A DNA stretch of 64,000 nucleotides from contig JANQPD010000091.1 in assembly GCA_028285465.1 (NCBI GenBank), positions 1-64,000 on the forward strand, given 5' to 3'. Below, one piece after another: positions 9,645 to 19,080 of the stretch. The notes under the pieces were generated by a model. The model saw only the letters and a list, made by a program, of their open reading frames with translations, did no database searches and was not told the DNA's origin. The position numbers and the translations under genes were made by a program. Origin of the DNA: Owenweeksia sp. Its GTDB lineage: Bacteria; Bacteroidota; Bacteroidia; Flavobacteriales; Schleiferiaceae. Within the stretch, counting starts at the first letter, position 1; each line of letters begins with the position of its first letter.

Positions 9645-10886
9645 ATGAAAAAAACCATCCATACATTTATTGCGGCAGCCCTCTTTTCGGTAGTGGCACA
9701 AGCGCAAGACGGAAGAGATACCACATTAAAAACGTTTAGCATAGGCCTTAGGGCCGTACACCTGTACGACCTGCCCGCCTATCGTTTTGACGATGCTATG
9801 AGCCGGGACATGCGTGGGCTTAACGGGGATAAAACTTCTTTTGACCTGGGGGTTGATCTTTATCTCGAAAAACAATTTACGCCACTGTTTGGTGCCCAGC
9901 TCGGCTTTCGGTACGCTACACTCACCGGGGCCAATGAAACGGAGTATTACACCAATACGTTCTACCAAGGGCAACTTGACCTTTTATTCATTCTCAGTAA
10001 CCTCGATGCTTTCCATACCAACAGCCGCTGGAATTTTTATACCAAGGCAGGGATAGGCAACGGAAGTTTTACCTCCGAGCAATTTTTGATCGAGGACGAT
10101 GCACAGGATGACCGGGTGGAAGACAACTTCTGGGAAACACATGCAGGAGCGGGCATACAGTACGAATTAAACAACAGCCTGCGCCTGGAACTGGAAATGC
10201 TGTATAATGTAGCGCTTACCGATGGCTTTGATGGTTTTGACAACGCCACGGGCAGCGACAATTATTTAACCACTGCGCTGGGTATTGCCTATACATTCGG
10301 CAAAAAAGAGAAAAAACCCATGTATGCCGTAAATTACTTTGGAGGAGAATACCTGGACATGGGCAGCGATGCCTCAACCCCTGACGCTCCTTCAACACCT
10401 GTAACCGAAGAGGCCGCCGCAGAACAGCCCGATGAGTTAGGCGAAATGCGCACGGAAATAGCCAGTATGGAAAACCAGCTGGAAGAGCAGAAGCGCATGT
10501 TGTCTGCCGTAAACCGCAAACTCGAAAAGCAGGAAGAGGAAATTAACCAGATCAAAAACAGCCGAAACGCTGCAATGGGTACTGGGGTGTACTTTGCTTT
10601 TGATTCCAGTTACCTGAGTAATACAGCCAAAAAACAACTGGCAGATGCATTGGGTGGTATGGAAAACAAATCAGACGTTAAACTGGAGCTGACCGCTTAT
10701 GCCGATAAGGTGGGAAGCGATGCTTATAACAAAGATCTGAAACAGCGCAGGGCAGAAAGTGTACAAGCTTTCCTGACCAAGCTTGGCTACAATGCCGCAA
10801 ATATATCTGTGCAAATGGGAGAGCGCTCAGACTTTGGTTCGGAAGACCAGTTCCTGAACCGTAAAGTAGTAGTAACCCCCTTGTAA
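9645..10886 (+). CDS. OmpA-family outer membrane protein
   Basis: The protein has 413 residues. A signal peptide ends near residue 21 (VVAQAQ). Residues 22-230 look like an outer-membrane beta-barrel, with alternating hydrophobic strands ending in aromatic residues. Residues 245-305 form a charged coiled coil (ELGEMRTEIASMENQLEEQ). Residues 310-413 are an OmpA C-terminal domain that binds peptidoglycan: YFAFDSSYLSNTAKKQL, then a degenerate LELTAYADKVGSDAYNKDLKQRR. It starts 23 bp after the giant adhesin and ends at a clear terminator, so it is probably the last gene of the adhesin operon. In Flavobacterium, OmpA-like genes often lie near sprB, which suggests a role in adhesin display or anchoring. 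That role is inferred. Confidence 0.88.
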   Translation: MKKTIHTFIAAALFSVVAQAQDGRDTTLKTFSIGLRAVHLYDLPAYRFDDAMSRDMRGLNGDKTSFDLGVDLYLEKQFTPLFGAQLGFRYATLTGANETEYYTNTFYQGQLDLLFILSNLDAFHTNSRWNFYTKAGIGNGSFTSEQFLIEDDAQDDRVEDNFWETHAGAGIQYELNNSLRLELEMLYNVALTDGFDGFDNATGSDNYLTTALGIAYTFGKKEKKPMYAVNYFGGEYLDMGSDASTPDAPSTPVTEEAAAEQPDELGEMRTEIASMENQLEEQKRMLSAVNRKLEKQEEEINQIKNSRNAAMGTGVYFAFDSSYLSNTAKKQLADALGGMENKSDVKLELTAYADKVGSDAYNKDLKQRRAESVQAFLTKLGYNAANISVQMGERSDFGSEDQFLNRKVVVTPL

Positions 10887-10908
10887 GCGTTAAATTTTAT
10901 TATAAGGA

Positions 10909-10940
10909 AGAGCCGTCAACATAAGTTGATGGCTCTTTTG
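10909..10940 (+). terminator. Rho-independent terminator after the adhesin/OmpA operon
   Basis: Arms AGAGCCGTCAAC (10909-10920) and GTTGATGGCTCT (10925-10936) pair over 12 bp with one G-U, around a 4-nt loop, and a short T-run follows. Confidence 0.85.
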
Positions 10941-10968
10941 TTTCGTACCAGACCCCGCCCTATTTTTA
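10937..10968 (+). promoter_or_regulatory. Bacteroidota-type promoter, start codon adjacent
   Basis: TTTG at 10937-10940 is followed after 20 bp by TATTTTTA at 10961-10968, one base short of TAnnTTTG. The predicted transcription start falls at or just before the GTG start codon at 10976, so the mRNA may be leaderless. It overlaps the T-run of the preceding terminator. Confidence 0.5.
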
Positions 10969-10975
10969 CGGTAAC

Positions 10976-13006
10976 GTGAGGGAACCCACATCCATTTTTC
11001 TAAAAGCGCTTCTTTTTGTCATTGGCTTTTCGCTGTATGCTAAAACCGTTTACTATGCGTATACCCTTGACGACAAGTTGTACATCACGCAAAATGCTTT
11101 CGTAAAAAAGGGCCTTAAGGGCTTACCGGATGTCTGGACCAAAGATCTTATGGAAGGGTATGAAGCTTCTACTTCTCCCGGCTTACTCACCGGAGGCAGG
11201 TACCGCCCCTTTGCACTTACGCTCCATATTATAGAGCAGGAGTTGCATGGCAACGACCCTTTTTGGTGTCACCTCTTCAATGCCTTCCTCAATGGGTTGC
11301 TGGGCATAGTCGCTTTCCTGTTTTTTAAGCAGCTCTTCGGCTTCTCCGTTTCACCTGCACTAGGCAAATGGGCTGCTCTGGCCGGGGCGCTCTTTTACAT
11401 GCTCCACCCTCTCCATGTAGAAGCCATAGCCAATATCCGTAACCGCGATGAGTTGCTTTCAAGCCTCTTAGGTATGGGAAGCGTATTCCTGTTTACCCGG
11501 TATGTCCTCCATCAAAAGCTTCCCTTTCTTTTGTCCGGCTCTTTTATCCTGCTTATGGCCTTATTTACAAAAGAGTCTGCCATTAACTTCGTACCCGTGC
11601 TCCTGCTTTTCCTGCTTATCTTTTCCAGTCCCATGCAGTTAAGCAGAAAGTTTGCTTTACGCATTGCGCTTAGTGTGTCACTCGTTATGGCATTCGCTTT
11701 TTCTCTGCGGCATTTGGCTACCCACTCCCCTTCAGCGGAAGAAACGGTACCCGAGCTGCTGAACCAGGTCTACCTGAATGCCGATACAGAACAGCATATT
11801 TCAGGCATTTTATACGTATACGGACTTGGCCTTAAACTGCTTTTCCTGCCTTACCCGCTTACACATGACTATTATCCCTACCATCCGTTCAGGACCTTTG
11901 CCGAACTTGAGCGGGGAATAACCCCTTACCCCGGCTTTACCGAATGGCCCGTGCTCCTTTCAGCAGGGGCACTGCTTCTGCTGCTGTTTCTCCTTTTCTT
12001 TTCCTTTTTCAGGCGGCATTTGCATTTTAAATACCGCCTGATCGCTTTTTGCATCAGCGTTTTCTTTGGCACCACTTTGCTTTATGCCAATATATTCTTT
12101 GAGATCGGCTCGTTTTTCAATGAACGCTTTCTCTTTGTAGCCAGCCTGTCCCCAGCCTTGCTTTTCGGCTATGCCGTAGGATCACTCAGGCAACGGAAGA
12201 AACTGCCCGCTTATATCTTATTACTCCTCTTTTCTATCGCTTTTGCTGTTGTAAGTGCTATGCGGATCAGCGACTGGAAAGATGACAACCACCTGGTGTT
12301 GGCCGATGCCCGCGTGTCTACGGGAAGTGCCCGTGCCAACCTCATAGCGGCAGAAGCCTCCCTGCGATTGGGGCAACGCAACGACAGGGCAGACCTGCAT
12401 CTTTTACAAGCTCCTTTCAACACCTTCACCGAACAGGGTGTTTTCTATGCTGAAAGAGCACTGAAGATCTACCCCACCTACCTGGCTCCCCTTGATATAT
12501 TGGGCAACCTCTATTTTGAGCAGGGAAAAGCAGCGCAAAGCTTTGCCTTGTTTAGCCGTTATTACCGTCAAAATCCCATCCCCAGGATATGGGGCAATTT
12601 GCTGTATGTAGCGGAAAGTGAATTGGAGAAAGGAAGGACAAACGAAGCAGGAGGTTTTTACCTGGCTTTAAGCAACATAGCCAACAATCCCAACCAAAGA
12701 GCGGAGGCCTATGCACGCCTGGGCAAACTCAAGGGGCAGCAGTTGAATCAATTGGATAGCAGTATTTTTTATTTGAACAAGGCAGTATCCCTTAACCCTG
12801 CACGGGCCAGCTACCGGGAAGACCTGGGTACTGCCTATGCCATTTCCGGAAAGGCGAGCGAAGCAAAACAAGCACTTAAAAAAGCCTATGCGATTGGTGC
12901 TGCAAATAAGAACCTCCTGCAAAACCTCAGCCTGTTGTACCGGCAATTGGGAGTACCGGACTCGGCTCTTTACTTCCAAAACCTGGCGACTGAAAAGGAT
13001 CGTTAA
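10976..13006 (+). CDS. TMTC-like GT-C membrane protein with C-terminal TPR repeats
   Basis: The protein has 676 residues and starts with GTG; no in-frame ATG lies nearby. About ten hydrophobic segments cover residues 8-420. The first periplasmic loop carries YTLDDKLY (Asp32-Asp33), the position of the acidic motif of GT-C glycosyltransferases. HPLHVEAIANIRNRDELL near residue 140 is typical of the DUF1736/TMTC family. Residues 470-676 form TPR repeats (ALKIYPTYLAPLDILGNLYF; AVSLNPARASYREDLGTAYA). Related eukaryotic TMTC proteins transfer mannose to proteins. A bacterial role in protein O-glycosylation is plausible, since Bacteroidota glycosylate many exported proteins, but the donor and target are unknown. 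It stands as a single gene between a terminator and rpsP. Confidence 0.75.
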   Translation: MREPTSIFLKALLFVIGFSLYAKTVYYAYTLDDKLYITQNAFVKKGLKGLPDVWTKDLMEGYEASTSPGLLTGGRYRPFALTLHIIEQELHGNDPFWCHLFNAFLNGLLGIVAFLFFKQLFGFSVSPALGKWAALAGALFYMLHPLHVEAIANIRNRDELLSSLLGMGSVFLFTRYVLHQKLPFLLSGSFILLMALFTKESAINFVPVLLLFLLIFSSPMQLSRKFALRIALSVSLVMAFAFSLRHLATHSPSAEETVPELLNQVYLNADTEQHISGILYVYGLGLKLLFLPYPLTHDYYPYHPFRTFAELERGITPYPGFTEWPVLLSAGALLLLLFLLFFSFFRRHLHFKYRLIAFCISVFFGTTLLYANIFFEIGSFFNERFLFVASLSPALLFGYAVGSLRQRKKLPAYILLLLFSIAFAVVSAMRISDWKDDNHLVLADARVSTGSARANLIAAEASLRLGQRNDRADLHLLQAPFNTFTEQGVFYAERALKIYPTYLAPLDILGNLYFEQGKAAQSFALFSRYYRQNPIPRIWGNLLYVAESELEKGRTNEAGGFYLALSNIANNPNQRAEAYARLGKLKGQQLNQLDSSIFYLNKAVSLNPARASYREDLGTAYAISGKASEAKQALKKAYAIGAANKNLLQNLSLLYRQLGVPDSALYFQNLATEKDR

Positions 13007-13024
13007 AAAAATGCCTGACAACTC

Positions 13025-13053
13025 TTGGAATACCAATACTTTGCCTACATTTG
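13025..13053 (+). promoter_or_regulatory. Promoter of rpsP-rimM
   Basis: A perfect -7 box TACATTTG lies at 13046-13053, with TTGG at 13025-13028, 17 bp upstream, as a weak -33 element. The leader to the ATG at 13109 contains a small hairpin, GGGTC-GGG-GACCC, at about 13078-13090. Confidence 0.55.
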
Positions 13054-13108
13054 CAGCCCTCAAAAAATTAATTAACCGGGTCGGGGACCCTTATAAAACA
13101 ATTAATAC

Positions 13109-13663
13109 ATGGCAACTAAAATCAGATTGCAACGCCACGGTAAAAAAGGAAAACCCTTTTACCACATTGTAGTAGCCGATAGCCGCGCAAAGCGCGACGG
13201 ACGTAACATTGAACGCCTGGGTAGCTACAATCCCAATACCAACCCTGCGACTATCGAAATGAATTTTGATCGTGCTCTATACTGGGTACAAAGCGGGGCA
13301 CAACCTACGGACACCTGTCGTGCCATGCTTTCCTACAAAGGCGTGCTTATGAAAAAACACCTTTTAGACGGTGTGAAAAAAGGAGCTTTTGACGAAGCAG
13401 AGGCGGAAAAGCGCTTTGATGCCTGGGTAGAAGAAAAAGCGGGCAAGATCGAAGGCAAGAAAGAAAATCTCAGCAAGGCTAAAGAAGAGGCCAAAGCCAA
13501 AGCACTTGAAGCAGAGGCAGCCGTAAATAAAGCCCGCGAAGAAGCCCGTGTAGCAGCAGAGGCGCCTGAAGTAAGTGAAGAAGAGGCTCCCGAAACCGAA
13601 GCCACTGCTGAAGAAGCACCTGAAACCCCTGCTGAAGAAGCTTCGGAAGAGACCAAAGAATAA
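13109..13663 (+). CDS. rpsP: 30S ribosomal protein S16 with long acidic C-terminal tail
   Basis: S16 belongs to the small ribosomal subunit and helps its assembly. The first 80-90 residues match the family: [31 protein letters not shown], then [11 protein letters not shown]. The protein is 184 residues, about twice the usual bacterial length. The extra part, from about residue 105, is low-complexity and rich in Ala and Glu ([16 protein letters not shown]). Such extensions are common in Bacteroidota S16. rimM follows 4 bp downstream, the classical rpsP-rimM pairing. Confidence 0.97.
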   Translation: MATKIRLQRHGKKGKPFYHIVVADSRAKRDGRNIERLGSYNPNTNPATIEMNFDRALYWVQSGAQPTDTCRAMLSYKGVLMKKHLLDGVKKGAFDEAEAEKRFDAWVEEKAGKIEGKKENLSKAKEEAKAKALEAEAAVNKAREEARVAAEAPEVSEEEAPETEATAEEAPETPAEEASEETKE

Positions 13664-13667
13664 ATCC

Positions 13668-14201
13668 TTGCGCAAGGAAAACTGTTTTCTACTGGGCCAC
13701 ATCAGCCGCAAACATGGCTATAAAGGGGAGCTGGTAGCAGTTTTTGATACCGATCGCGCAAATGAATACGAACAATTGGAATCAGTATTCCTCGAAACCC
13801 GGGGAGAACTGGTTCCTTTTTTTATTGAATCCCTCGCCAGGAATTCCAAAGGGCATTTCATCCTTCGCTTTGAAGGAGTCGAGCATGCAGCCGAAGCCGA
13901 AAAACTCCTGGGGCGTGCACTCTACCTGCCCAAAGAGGTTTTGCCACCCCTTAGTGGTAAAAACTTCTATTACCACGAAGTGGAAGGTTTCGAGATGCTC
14001 GACCAGGCAGCCGGTAATTTGGGGGTATGCAAGGCCGTAATTGACCGCTCTGCGCAGCCTATTTTTTTAATTGAGCATCCAAGCGGTAAGGAGGTGCTCA
14101 TACCGGCCATTGATGAATTTATTGAACACATTGCACGCGAGAAAAAACAGATCCTGCTCAACTGCCCCGAAGGACTTGTTGCGCTATATCTGGATGAATA
14201 A
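13668..14201 (+). CDS. rimM: Ribosome maturation factor RimM
   Basis: RimM assists 30S head assembly and binds ribosomal protein S19. The 177-residue product shows the N-terminal RimM domain (LLGHISRKHGYKGELVA) and the C-terminal PRC barrel (FYYHEVEGFEML; KEVLIPAIDEFIE; LLNCPEGLVALY). I chose the TTG at 13668 because homology begins immediately after it and it follows the rpsP stop by 4 bp. An in-frame ATG at 13575 would add a basic, non-homologous stretch read from inside rpsP. A TTG start may limit translation relative to S16, an inference. Confidence 0.92.
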   Translation: MRKENCFLLGHISRKHGYKGELVAVFDTDRANEYEQLESVFLETRGELVPFFIESLARNSKGHFILRFEGVEHAAEAEKLLGRALYLPKEVLPPLSGKNFYYHEVEGFEMLDQAAGNLGVCKAVIDRSAQPIFLIEHPSGKEVLIPAIDEFIEHIAREKKQILLNCPEGLVALYLDE

Positions 14202-14235
14202 GAAAATGCATATGGCCAGGCACATCCACCCGTAA

Positions 14236-14937
14236 ATGCCCTCTCCCGGTTTTCAATTCAAACAGTTTTATGTAGCCCACGACCAATGCGCCCATGCCGT
14301 GGGCACTGATGGCGTTTTGCTGGCGGCCTGGGTCAACTTTCAGCATCCTCAAAACATCCTGGATATCGGTTCGGGCAGCGGGCTCATTTCCTTAATGTGT
14401 GCCCAGCGGTATCCCGGGGCGGAAATACACGGTATAGAGCAGGATGAGCCCGCTTACTGGCAGTCTTTGGGTAATATTGCCAAAAGTCCTTTCGCGTCCC
14501 GCGTACATCTTTTTCACGGTGACTTCAGGATGTATCCCTTCCGGAAAACATATGAGGCCCTGATCAGCAACCCTCCGTTTTTCAAAGGGGTTACTTCCAG
14601 CGGTATAGAAGCACGCGACAAGGCCCGTGCAAGCCTGTCTTTGCCCCACGAAACCTTATTGGAGCGGGCACTGGAATTACTTGCCCCTGCCGGGAAGCTG
14701 GCTTTAATTCTTCCAAGAGAAGAAGCACGGCTATTCATACAACTTGCTGGCCAGGCAGGCATCCACTTAATCCGGCTTTGTCGGGTATACGGCCGCCCGG
14801 ATGCCGCAGATAAGCGATGGCTGATGGAATTCGCCAGGCATAGTGGTCCACTTCAGGAAAGCACGCTTTACCTCAGAGAAGATACCGGAAGCTTTACCAC
14901 CGCCTACCGCGCCCTTTGCCAGGATTTTTACCTTTAA
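14236..14937 (+). CDS. tRNA1(Val) (adenine-37-N6)-methyltransferase-like (TrmN6/YfiC)
   Basis: This 233-residue SAM-dependent methyltransferase probably N6-methylates adenine 37 of a tRNA. The SAM-binding loop ILDIGSGSGLISLM is near residue 41, and the N6-adenine catalytic motif NPPFF is near residue 113. The N-terminal FKQFYVAHDQCAHAVGTDG is typical of the family. An in-frame stop immediately precedes the ATG, so the start is secure. It follows rimM by 34 bp. Its stop codon overlaps the stop of the convergent gene (shared TTAA). Confidence 0.85.
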   Translation: MPSPGFQFKQFYVAHDQCAHAVGTDGVLLAAWVNFQHPQNILDIGSGSGLISLMCAQRYPGAEIHGIEQDEPAYWQSLGNIAKSPFASRVHLFHGDFRMYPFRKTYEALISNPPFFKGVTSSGIEARDKARASLSLPHETLLERALELLAPAGKLALILPREEARLFIQLAGQAGIHLIRLCRVYGRPDAADKRWLMEFARHSGPLQESTLYLREDTGSFTTAYRALCQDFYL

Positions 14938-16574
14938 AGCTTACTCAGTTTTTCCGACTGCACCTTACCTGATTTAGACTGCACCTGCAACACATATATG
15001 CCTGCCGGCAAGGAGGAGGGCAACTGCACTTGGGCTGTTTTTGACTGATCGATCCTTTGTTCAAACACCTTTCTTCCATGTATGTCAAATAAGGCAAGCT
15101 TATTCAGCAGCTCTTCTGCCGAAAGGTAAAATGTACCGGTAGTGGGGTTCGGAAAAAGGGTAAAGCTTAGTGGCTGACGTTCTTCCAACGAAACGTTACA
15201 ACCCAGACAAGGGAATTGCTGTGCGTCAAAAAAGCTTCTTATATGCGTTACCGCACTATCTACAGCCGCTAAAATAGGACAGGGGCTTGCTTTGTCAGGT
15301 TGAGAAACCAACACATAAGCCAACTCAAAAACATATGCTTCACCCGGCAGCAAATGTTCGGTCTCCTGCGAAGCTATGAGGCGCATATCCCTACTAGTAT
15401 TAGCCGGCGGTTGAAACCAATCTTCCTGGTTGTTATAAAGCCATCTTGTTATAGACGAGTTCCCGGAAGGAGTATAGCCATCACCATTTAACATGCTTCC
15501 ACATCCACTGGCATTTTCGACTACAATAGGCCGGCCGTTCTTCCAGCGTTGGTTTAAGTAATTTCTGTATTCCTGAGAGGTAGAAGGGTCTGTCATCACA
15601 GAAGGAACAGCGCCTACGCCAGAATTAAAATAGCCTCCTACTCCTGAAAACGCTTTGCCAATACTTACTAAAGCAATTGCCGGTGGGTTTATACCAAACC
15701 CTATCGGGCCTTCGTCATCTACATCGGCGTTATAACAAAAGCCGTAGGAATGCAAACTATCGGAGCCATTAAGATCATCAAACGCGAAACCCAAATCAAA
15801 ATCATTCCAATGCCCCAGCTTGATCTCGTTCAGGGTGTCTGAACCCCGGTTAAGGATACGGTAGTGTAAAAAGACGGCATTATTCACAAAAGAGTCAGAA
15901 GCAGAGTGAATTGCATAAGCCATCAAATGTATCTCTGCATTAAGAGAAGGGCCATAATTATTTCCTTTTTCCCTGCGCTGGTCATTAAAGATCATGTATA
16001 TGGCTTCGTCGCCCCTTATTAAGGGGTATTCTCCCAGCAGAGGTTCATACCTTTTATTGCCATTTAAATCCATGAAGGGAGCTAAGAGAAGAGGCTCTCC
16101 TTTAGCTGTATCGCCATGTGCCGGCCAGTCTCTGATTGAAGGGGGGGGTGCATAGATCTGATTGTTAAAATTTGCCCGGTGCGCATTTATATCTTCCTTG
16201 CTTATATGCCAGACCCGGTTGTACCGTTGCGCATAATCAGCCTCCAAATAACGACTGTCGTTTTCTGCTATAGGGCCGTAGGAATAGTCTGTTTTCATAG
16301 AAGAGTCAGAAGGCAGGTGGTATTTCTGTACAGAAAGCAATATGTTGTTTTCAGTATCCAAAGCACTCAACCACATGGAACTTGCAAATACAGCACTTGC
16401 CCGGTTATGCGATTTGGAACGAAAATAAGCCCAACTGCTATCCGTCTGAAACAAACCGCCATTCGCGGTAAAAGCAGCGCGGATATTGTTTACATCCAGA
16501 GAATCAAAAACCTGGGCAACCGATGTAAGAGTGGGGAGCAAAAAGATCGAAATGAGTGTAAAAAAGTGTTTCAT
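14934..16574 (-). CDS. Secreted protein with T9SS type A sorting domain, function unknown
   Basis: The protein has 546 residues from the Met that opens a clean signal peptide (MKHFFTLISIFLL, ending TSVAQ). The frame is open for 12 more codons upstream. The body contains AP(F)MDLNGNKRYEP and GDEAIYMIFND followed by NAEIHLMAYAI, a pattern I associate with a family of Bacteroidota secreted proteins of unknown role. The C-terminal 75 residues are a T9SS sorting domain (FTLFPNPTTGTFYLS; LPAGIYVLQVQ), so the protein should cross the outer membrane and be attached or released there. It is a monocistronic gene convergent with trmN6. No catalytic motif was recognised. Confidence 0.85.
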   Translation of the reverse strand: MKHFFTLISIFLLPTLTSVAQVFDSLDVNNIRAAFTANGGLFQTDSSWAYFRSKSHNRASAVFASSMWLSALDTENNILLSVQKYHLPSDSSMKTDYSYGPIAENDSRYLEADYAQRYNRVWHISKEDINAHRANFNNQIYAPPPSIRDWPAHGDTAKGEPLLLAPFMDLNGNKRYEPLLGEYPLIRGDEAIYMIFNDQRREKGNNYGPSLNAEIHLMAYAIHSASDSFVNNAVFLHYRILNRGSDTLNEIKLGHWNDFDLGFAFDDLNGSDSLHSYGFCYNADVDDEGPIGFGINPPAIALVSIGKAFSGVGGYFNSGVGAVPSVMTDPSTSQEYRNYLNQRWKNGRPIVVENASGCGSMLNGDGYTPSGNSSITRWLYNNQEDWFQPPANTSRDMRLIASQETEHLLPGEAYVFELAYVLVSQPDKASPCPILAAVDSAVTHIRSFFDAQQFPCLGCNVSLEERQPLSFTLFPNPTTGTFYLSAEELLNKLALFDIHGRKVFEQRIDQSKTAQVQLPSSLPAGIYVLQVQSKSGKVQSEKLSKL

Positions 16575-16837
16575 AGCATAGGGTTTACATATGCTATTAT
16601 TGACGTCCATCTTTTTGTTAGGTTGTCTGCCTGTAGTGTTCCTTTGAAACAGATAAGCTTAAGAACCTTATTCCCAGAAGGCTTTACAAGTGTTTCCGGA
16701 CCTGGGTAAACCTGGGAGGATTTTTCCGGGATAAACTGCCCCATTTAACCTCATTGAAGTAAAGACGTATGTATTGGATTTATAAACCGTCCTCCAGTTA
16801 CTCCGGGCATGGGCTACAGGACTCATCCTGTACGTTT

Positions 16838-18184
16838 TCAGTACCCTTTATAGGGGATCTCTTTTTCTACGAAGGTGATGCCATATTCTTGCAATTCAGC
16901 CAACATAGGCGTATAGATCTCTTTGGTGACGGGAATTTGTACGCCCGGTTTTCTGATATTTCCTTCCAGTATATGCCGGGTAGCAATACCTACAGGCAAG
17001 CCTACGGTTCGCGCCATGGCTGTATGCTGGCTGTCTACGCCCTTCGTCACCATGCTGCTTTCCAGCATCTTTTTTTGCCCGTTTAGCAGGTAACCGAACT
17101 TGTGGTACATTACGATCATATCCTTATCTCCCTCTTCCAGTTTCCACTTCCGCTCCAAAATGTGTTGCAGGGCCCGTGCCGGGCTTGCTTTGGCCAAACC
17201 TATTGGTTGATCGTCAAAAAGCCCCAGCCATTTTAGTTTCTCTATAAGTTCGCTATCCAGGGGAATATTGAGATAATGCATAAGCTTTAACTCCACGCTA
17301 TCTTTTGGGTTATAGGCCAAAAAGGTATTGGTGAACTGGCGGTGGGTCATCTCCTCTACTCCCTCCAATACGTAACTGTCATCGGTCATACCCAGTTTAA
17401 CGAACACGTCCCATGCCCTGCAAAAACCCGGTCTGCGCAAGGTTCCGCGGAAAATAGTGGGGATGTCTTCAAGTCCATACACCTTGCGGTAGCGCAGCGA
17501 ATCCCGGTTGGCATACCCTTCAAAACGCCCGAAGCCTTCTATTTCCATTAATTCGGTACGTCTGAAAAGCTGGTGATAAGGAATGTATTTGTACTGTCCT
17601 TCCTGTATAAATTTTACGGCTCCCCCGCTTCCTGCCAGTACCACGTTCCTGGGGTTCCAGGTAAACTTGTAGTTCCAGGGATTGTTGTCGCTTTCAGGCG
17701 CTACCAGCCCCCCGGTGAAAGACTCAAAAATGAGCATCTTTCCTCCTGCTTTGCGGATCTCATCCAGTACCTTCATAGCACTTAGGTGATCAATACCGGG
17801 ATCTACGCCAATTTCGTTGATCATGATCACCCCGGCTGCCTTTGCCCGCTCATCCAATGCCTTCATTTCTTCCGAAATGTAGGAAGCTGTAACCATATGT
17901 TTTTTTAGCGCGATGCAGTCTTGCGCCACCGGAACATGCATATGTGCCGGCAACATACTGATCACGATATCATGCTCCGCAATAAGGCTTGTCCGGCTCA
18001 TGTGGTCTTCTACATCGAATACTACAGCTGTACAGCGCGCATGTCCCTTCGCCTTTTCTTCAGCGAGGTCAAGTACGCGGTCGGCTATGGTGATGTGCCA
18101 GTCGGATGCTTCGGATTTAGCTTGTAAATAAGCAATCAAACTAGCGGTGGAGCGGCCTGCTCCTATGATCAGGATTTTTTTCAT
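16838..18184 (-). CDS. Saccharopine dehydrogenase-like NAD(P)-binding oxidoreductase
   Basis: The product is 448 residues from MKKILIIGAGRST; the frame extends 15 codons further upstream without family similarity. An N-terminal Rossmann fold (IIGAGRSTASLIAYL) is followed by the saccharopine dehydrogenase C-terminal domain (INEIGVDPGIDHLSAMKVLD; FTGGLVAPESDNNPWNYKFT). Relatives form or split saccharopine in lysine degradation (the glutamate-forming, LYS9-like branch), giving alpha-aminoadipate semialdehyde and glutamate. Substrate is inferred from family only. It is a single gene with its own promoter, divergent from the DUF4476 gene. Confidence 0.8.
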   Translation of the reverse strand: MKKILIIGAGRSTASLIAYLQAKSEASDWHITIADRVLDLAEEKAKGHARCTAVVFDVEDHMSRTSLIAEHDIVISMLPAHMHVPVAQDCIALKKHMVTASYISEEMKALDERAKAAGVIMINEIGVDPGIDHLSAMKVLDEIRKAGGKMLIFESFTGGLVAPESDNNPWNYKFTWNPRNVVLAGSGGAVKFIQEGQYKYIPYHQLFRRTELMEIEGFGRFEGYANRDSLRYRKVYGLEDIPTIFRGTLRRPGFCRAWDVFVKLGMTDDSYVLEGVEEMTHRQFTNTFLAYNPKDSVELKLMHYLNIPLDSELIEKLKWLGLFDDQPIGLAKASPARALQHILERKWKLEEGDKDMIVMYHKFGYLLNGQKKMLESSMVTKGVDSQHTAMARTVGLPVGIATRHILEGNIRKPGVQIPVTKEIYTPMLAELQEYGITFVEKEIPYKGY

Positions 18185-18201
18185 GAATGGGAATGTGCCC
18201 G

Positions 18202-18230
18202 CAAAAATAGAATTAAAGGGCAGCCTCAAA
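18202..18230 (-). promoter_or_regulatory. Promoter of the saccharopine dehydrogenase-like gene
   Basis: Read on the minus strand: TTTG (18230-18227), 17 bp, then TATTTTTG (18209-18202), a perfect -7 box. The start codon at 18184 is about 12-15 nt past the expected transcription start. Confidence 0.65.
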
Positions 18231-18246
18231 AATATTTGCTACACTT

Positions 18247-18254
18247 TACCTTTG
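18247..18254 (+). promoter_or_regulatory. -7 box of the DUF4476/DUF423 pair
   Basis: A perfect TACCTTTG lies 19 bp before the ATG at 18274. No good -33 element is visible at the right distance. Confidence 0.5.
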
Positions 18255-18273
18255 CGCATGTAAATCACATGGC

Positions 18274-19080
18274 ATGAAGAAAGCCCTTTTGTTGGTTGCG
18301 GGCTTATTTGTTTTGAAGTCTTACGCCCAAATTGATGTGTTCTTTGAGAGCCGTTCGGATCATGCCTTACTGATCGGTGTGGATCAATTTGCGCAAAACC
18401 CGGAACCGGTTACTCAGGCCGTTATTACCGGATTGGATACGGGCCTGCATCAAATCAGCATTGTGGCATTAGGACCAGATACCTTACGCTACGAACGGGA
18501 GATACGTCTTTTGGAAAAGGAAAAGCAACACTACGTGCTCCAAAAAGATTTTACAGGCGAGGTGAGGTTGCAATACCGGGGCATTATAGAGCGCTTTCCG
18601 CTGGAAGCCATAAAAATTGAGCAGCAACGCCTCCTGGCATGGGAGCGTTTTAAAAATAGGACCCTTAAACCAAAGGAACCTCAAACCAACCGCGTTGTAA
18701 AGGTTCCCGCCCCTCCCGAAGAAGTTATTCCCGATGCATTGATAAAGAAAAGGGAAGCGCGAAAGGATTCGCTAAATGAACGCGCACTGGCCCGGGCCAG
18801 TGAGAAAAAAGAAGCCCTCATGTATACGGAGGCTATAGCAGCAATAAAGCAACAAACCTTTGAGTTCGAAAAGCTACAAGTAGCCCTTCGTTTTGTGAAT
18901 GAGCACAACATTACCCTTGTCCGTGTAAAAGAGCTGGCCCGTTTGCTGCGCTTTGACGACAGCCGTTTACAACTCGCCCTGCAAGCGAAAAAGAAGTTGG
19001 CGGTTGCGGAGAAAAAAGAACTGGCAGACATCTTCCAGTTTGAATACAGCCGCAATGCGTATTTAAAGAGTTTAAGATGA
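18274..19080 (+). CDS. Secreted DUF4476-domain protein
   Basis: The protein has 268 residues with a signal peptide (MKKALLLVAGLFVLKSYAQ). The N-terminal half reads as a beta-sandwich-like domain (IDVFFESRSDHALLIGVDQ). A charged linker is followed at about 175-268 by helical repeats of the DUF4476 type (LARLLRFDDSRLQLALQAKK; DIFQFEYSRNAYLKSL). DUF4476 is common in secreted Bacteroidota proteins and has no known biochemical role. Its stop overlaps the next start by 4 bp (ATGA), so translation is probably coupled. Confidence 0.8.
   Translation: MKKALLLVAGLFVLKSYAQIDVFFESRSDHALLIGVDQFAQNPEPVTQAVITGLDTGLHQISIVALGPDTLRYEREIRLLEKEKQHYVLQKDFTGEVRLQYRGIIERFPLEAIKIEQQRLLAWERFKNRTLKPKEPQTNRVVKVPAPPEEVIPDALIKKREARKDSLNERALARASEKKEALMYTEAIAAIKQQTFEFEKLQVALRFVNEHNITLVRVKELARLLRFDDSRLQLALQAKKKLAVAEKKELADIFQFEYSRNAYLKSLR

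Noticed and set aside
12837-13172. 111-codon frame crossing the end of the TPR gene and the start of rpsP
   Set aside because: It is out of frame with both conserved genes and covers the rpsP promoter.
13575-13667. Upstream ATG for rimM inside rpsP
   Set aside because: It adds a lysine/proline-rich stretch that is only the rpsP tail in another frame; RimM similarity starts at the TTG at 13668.
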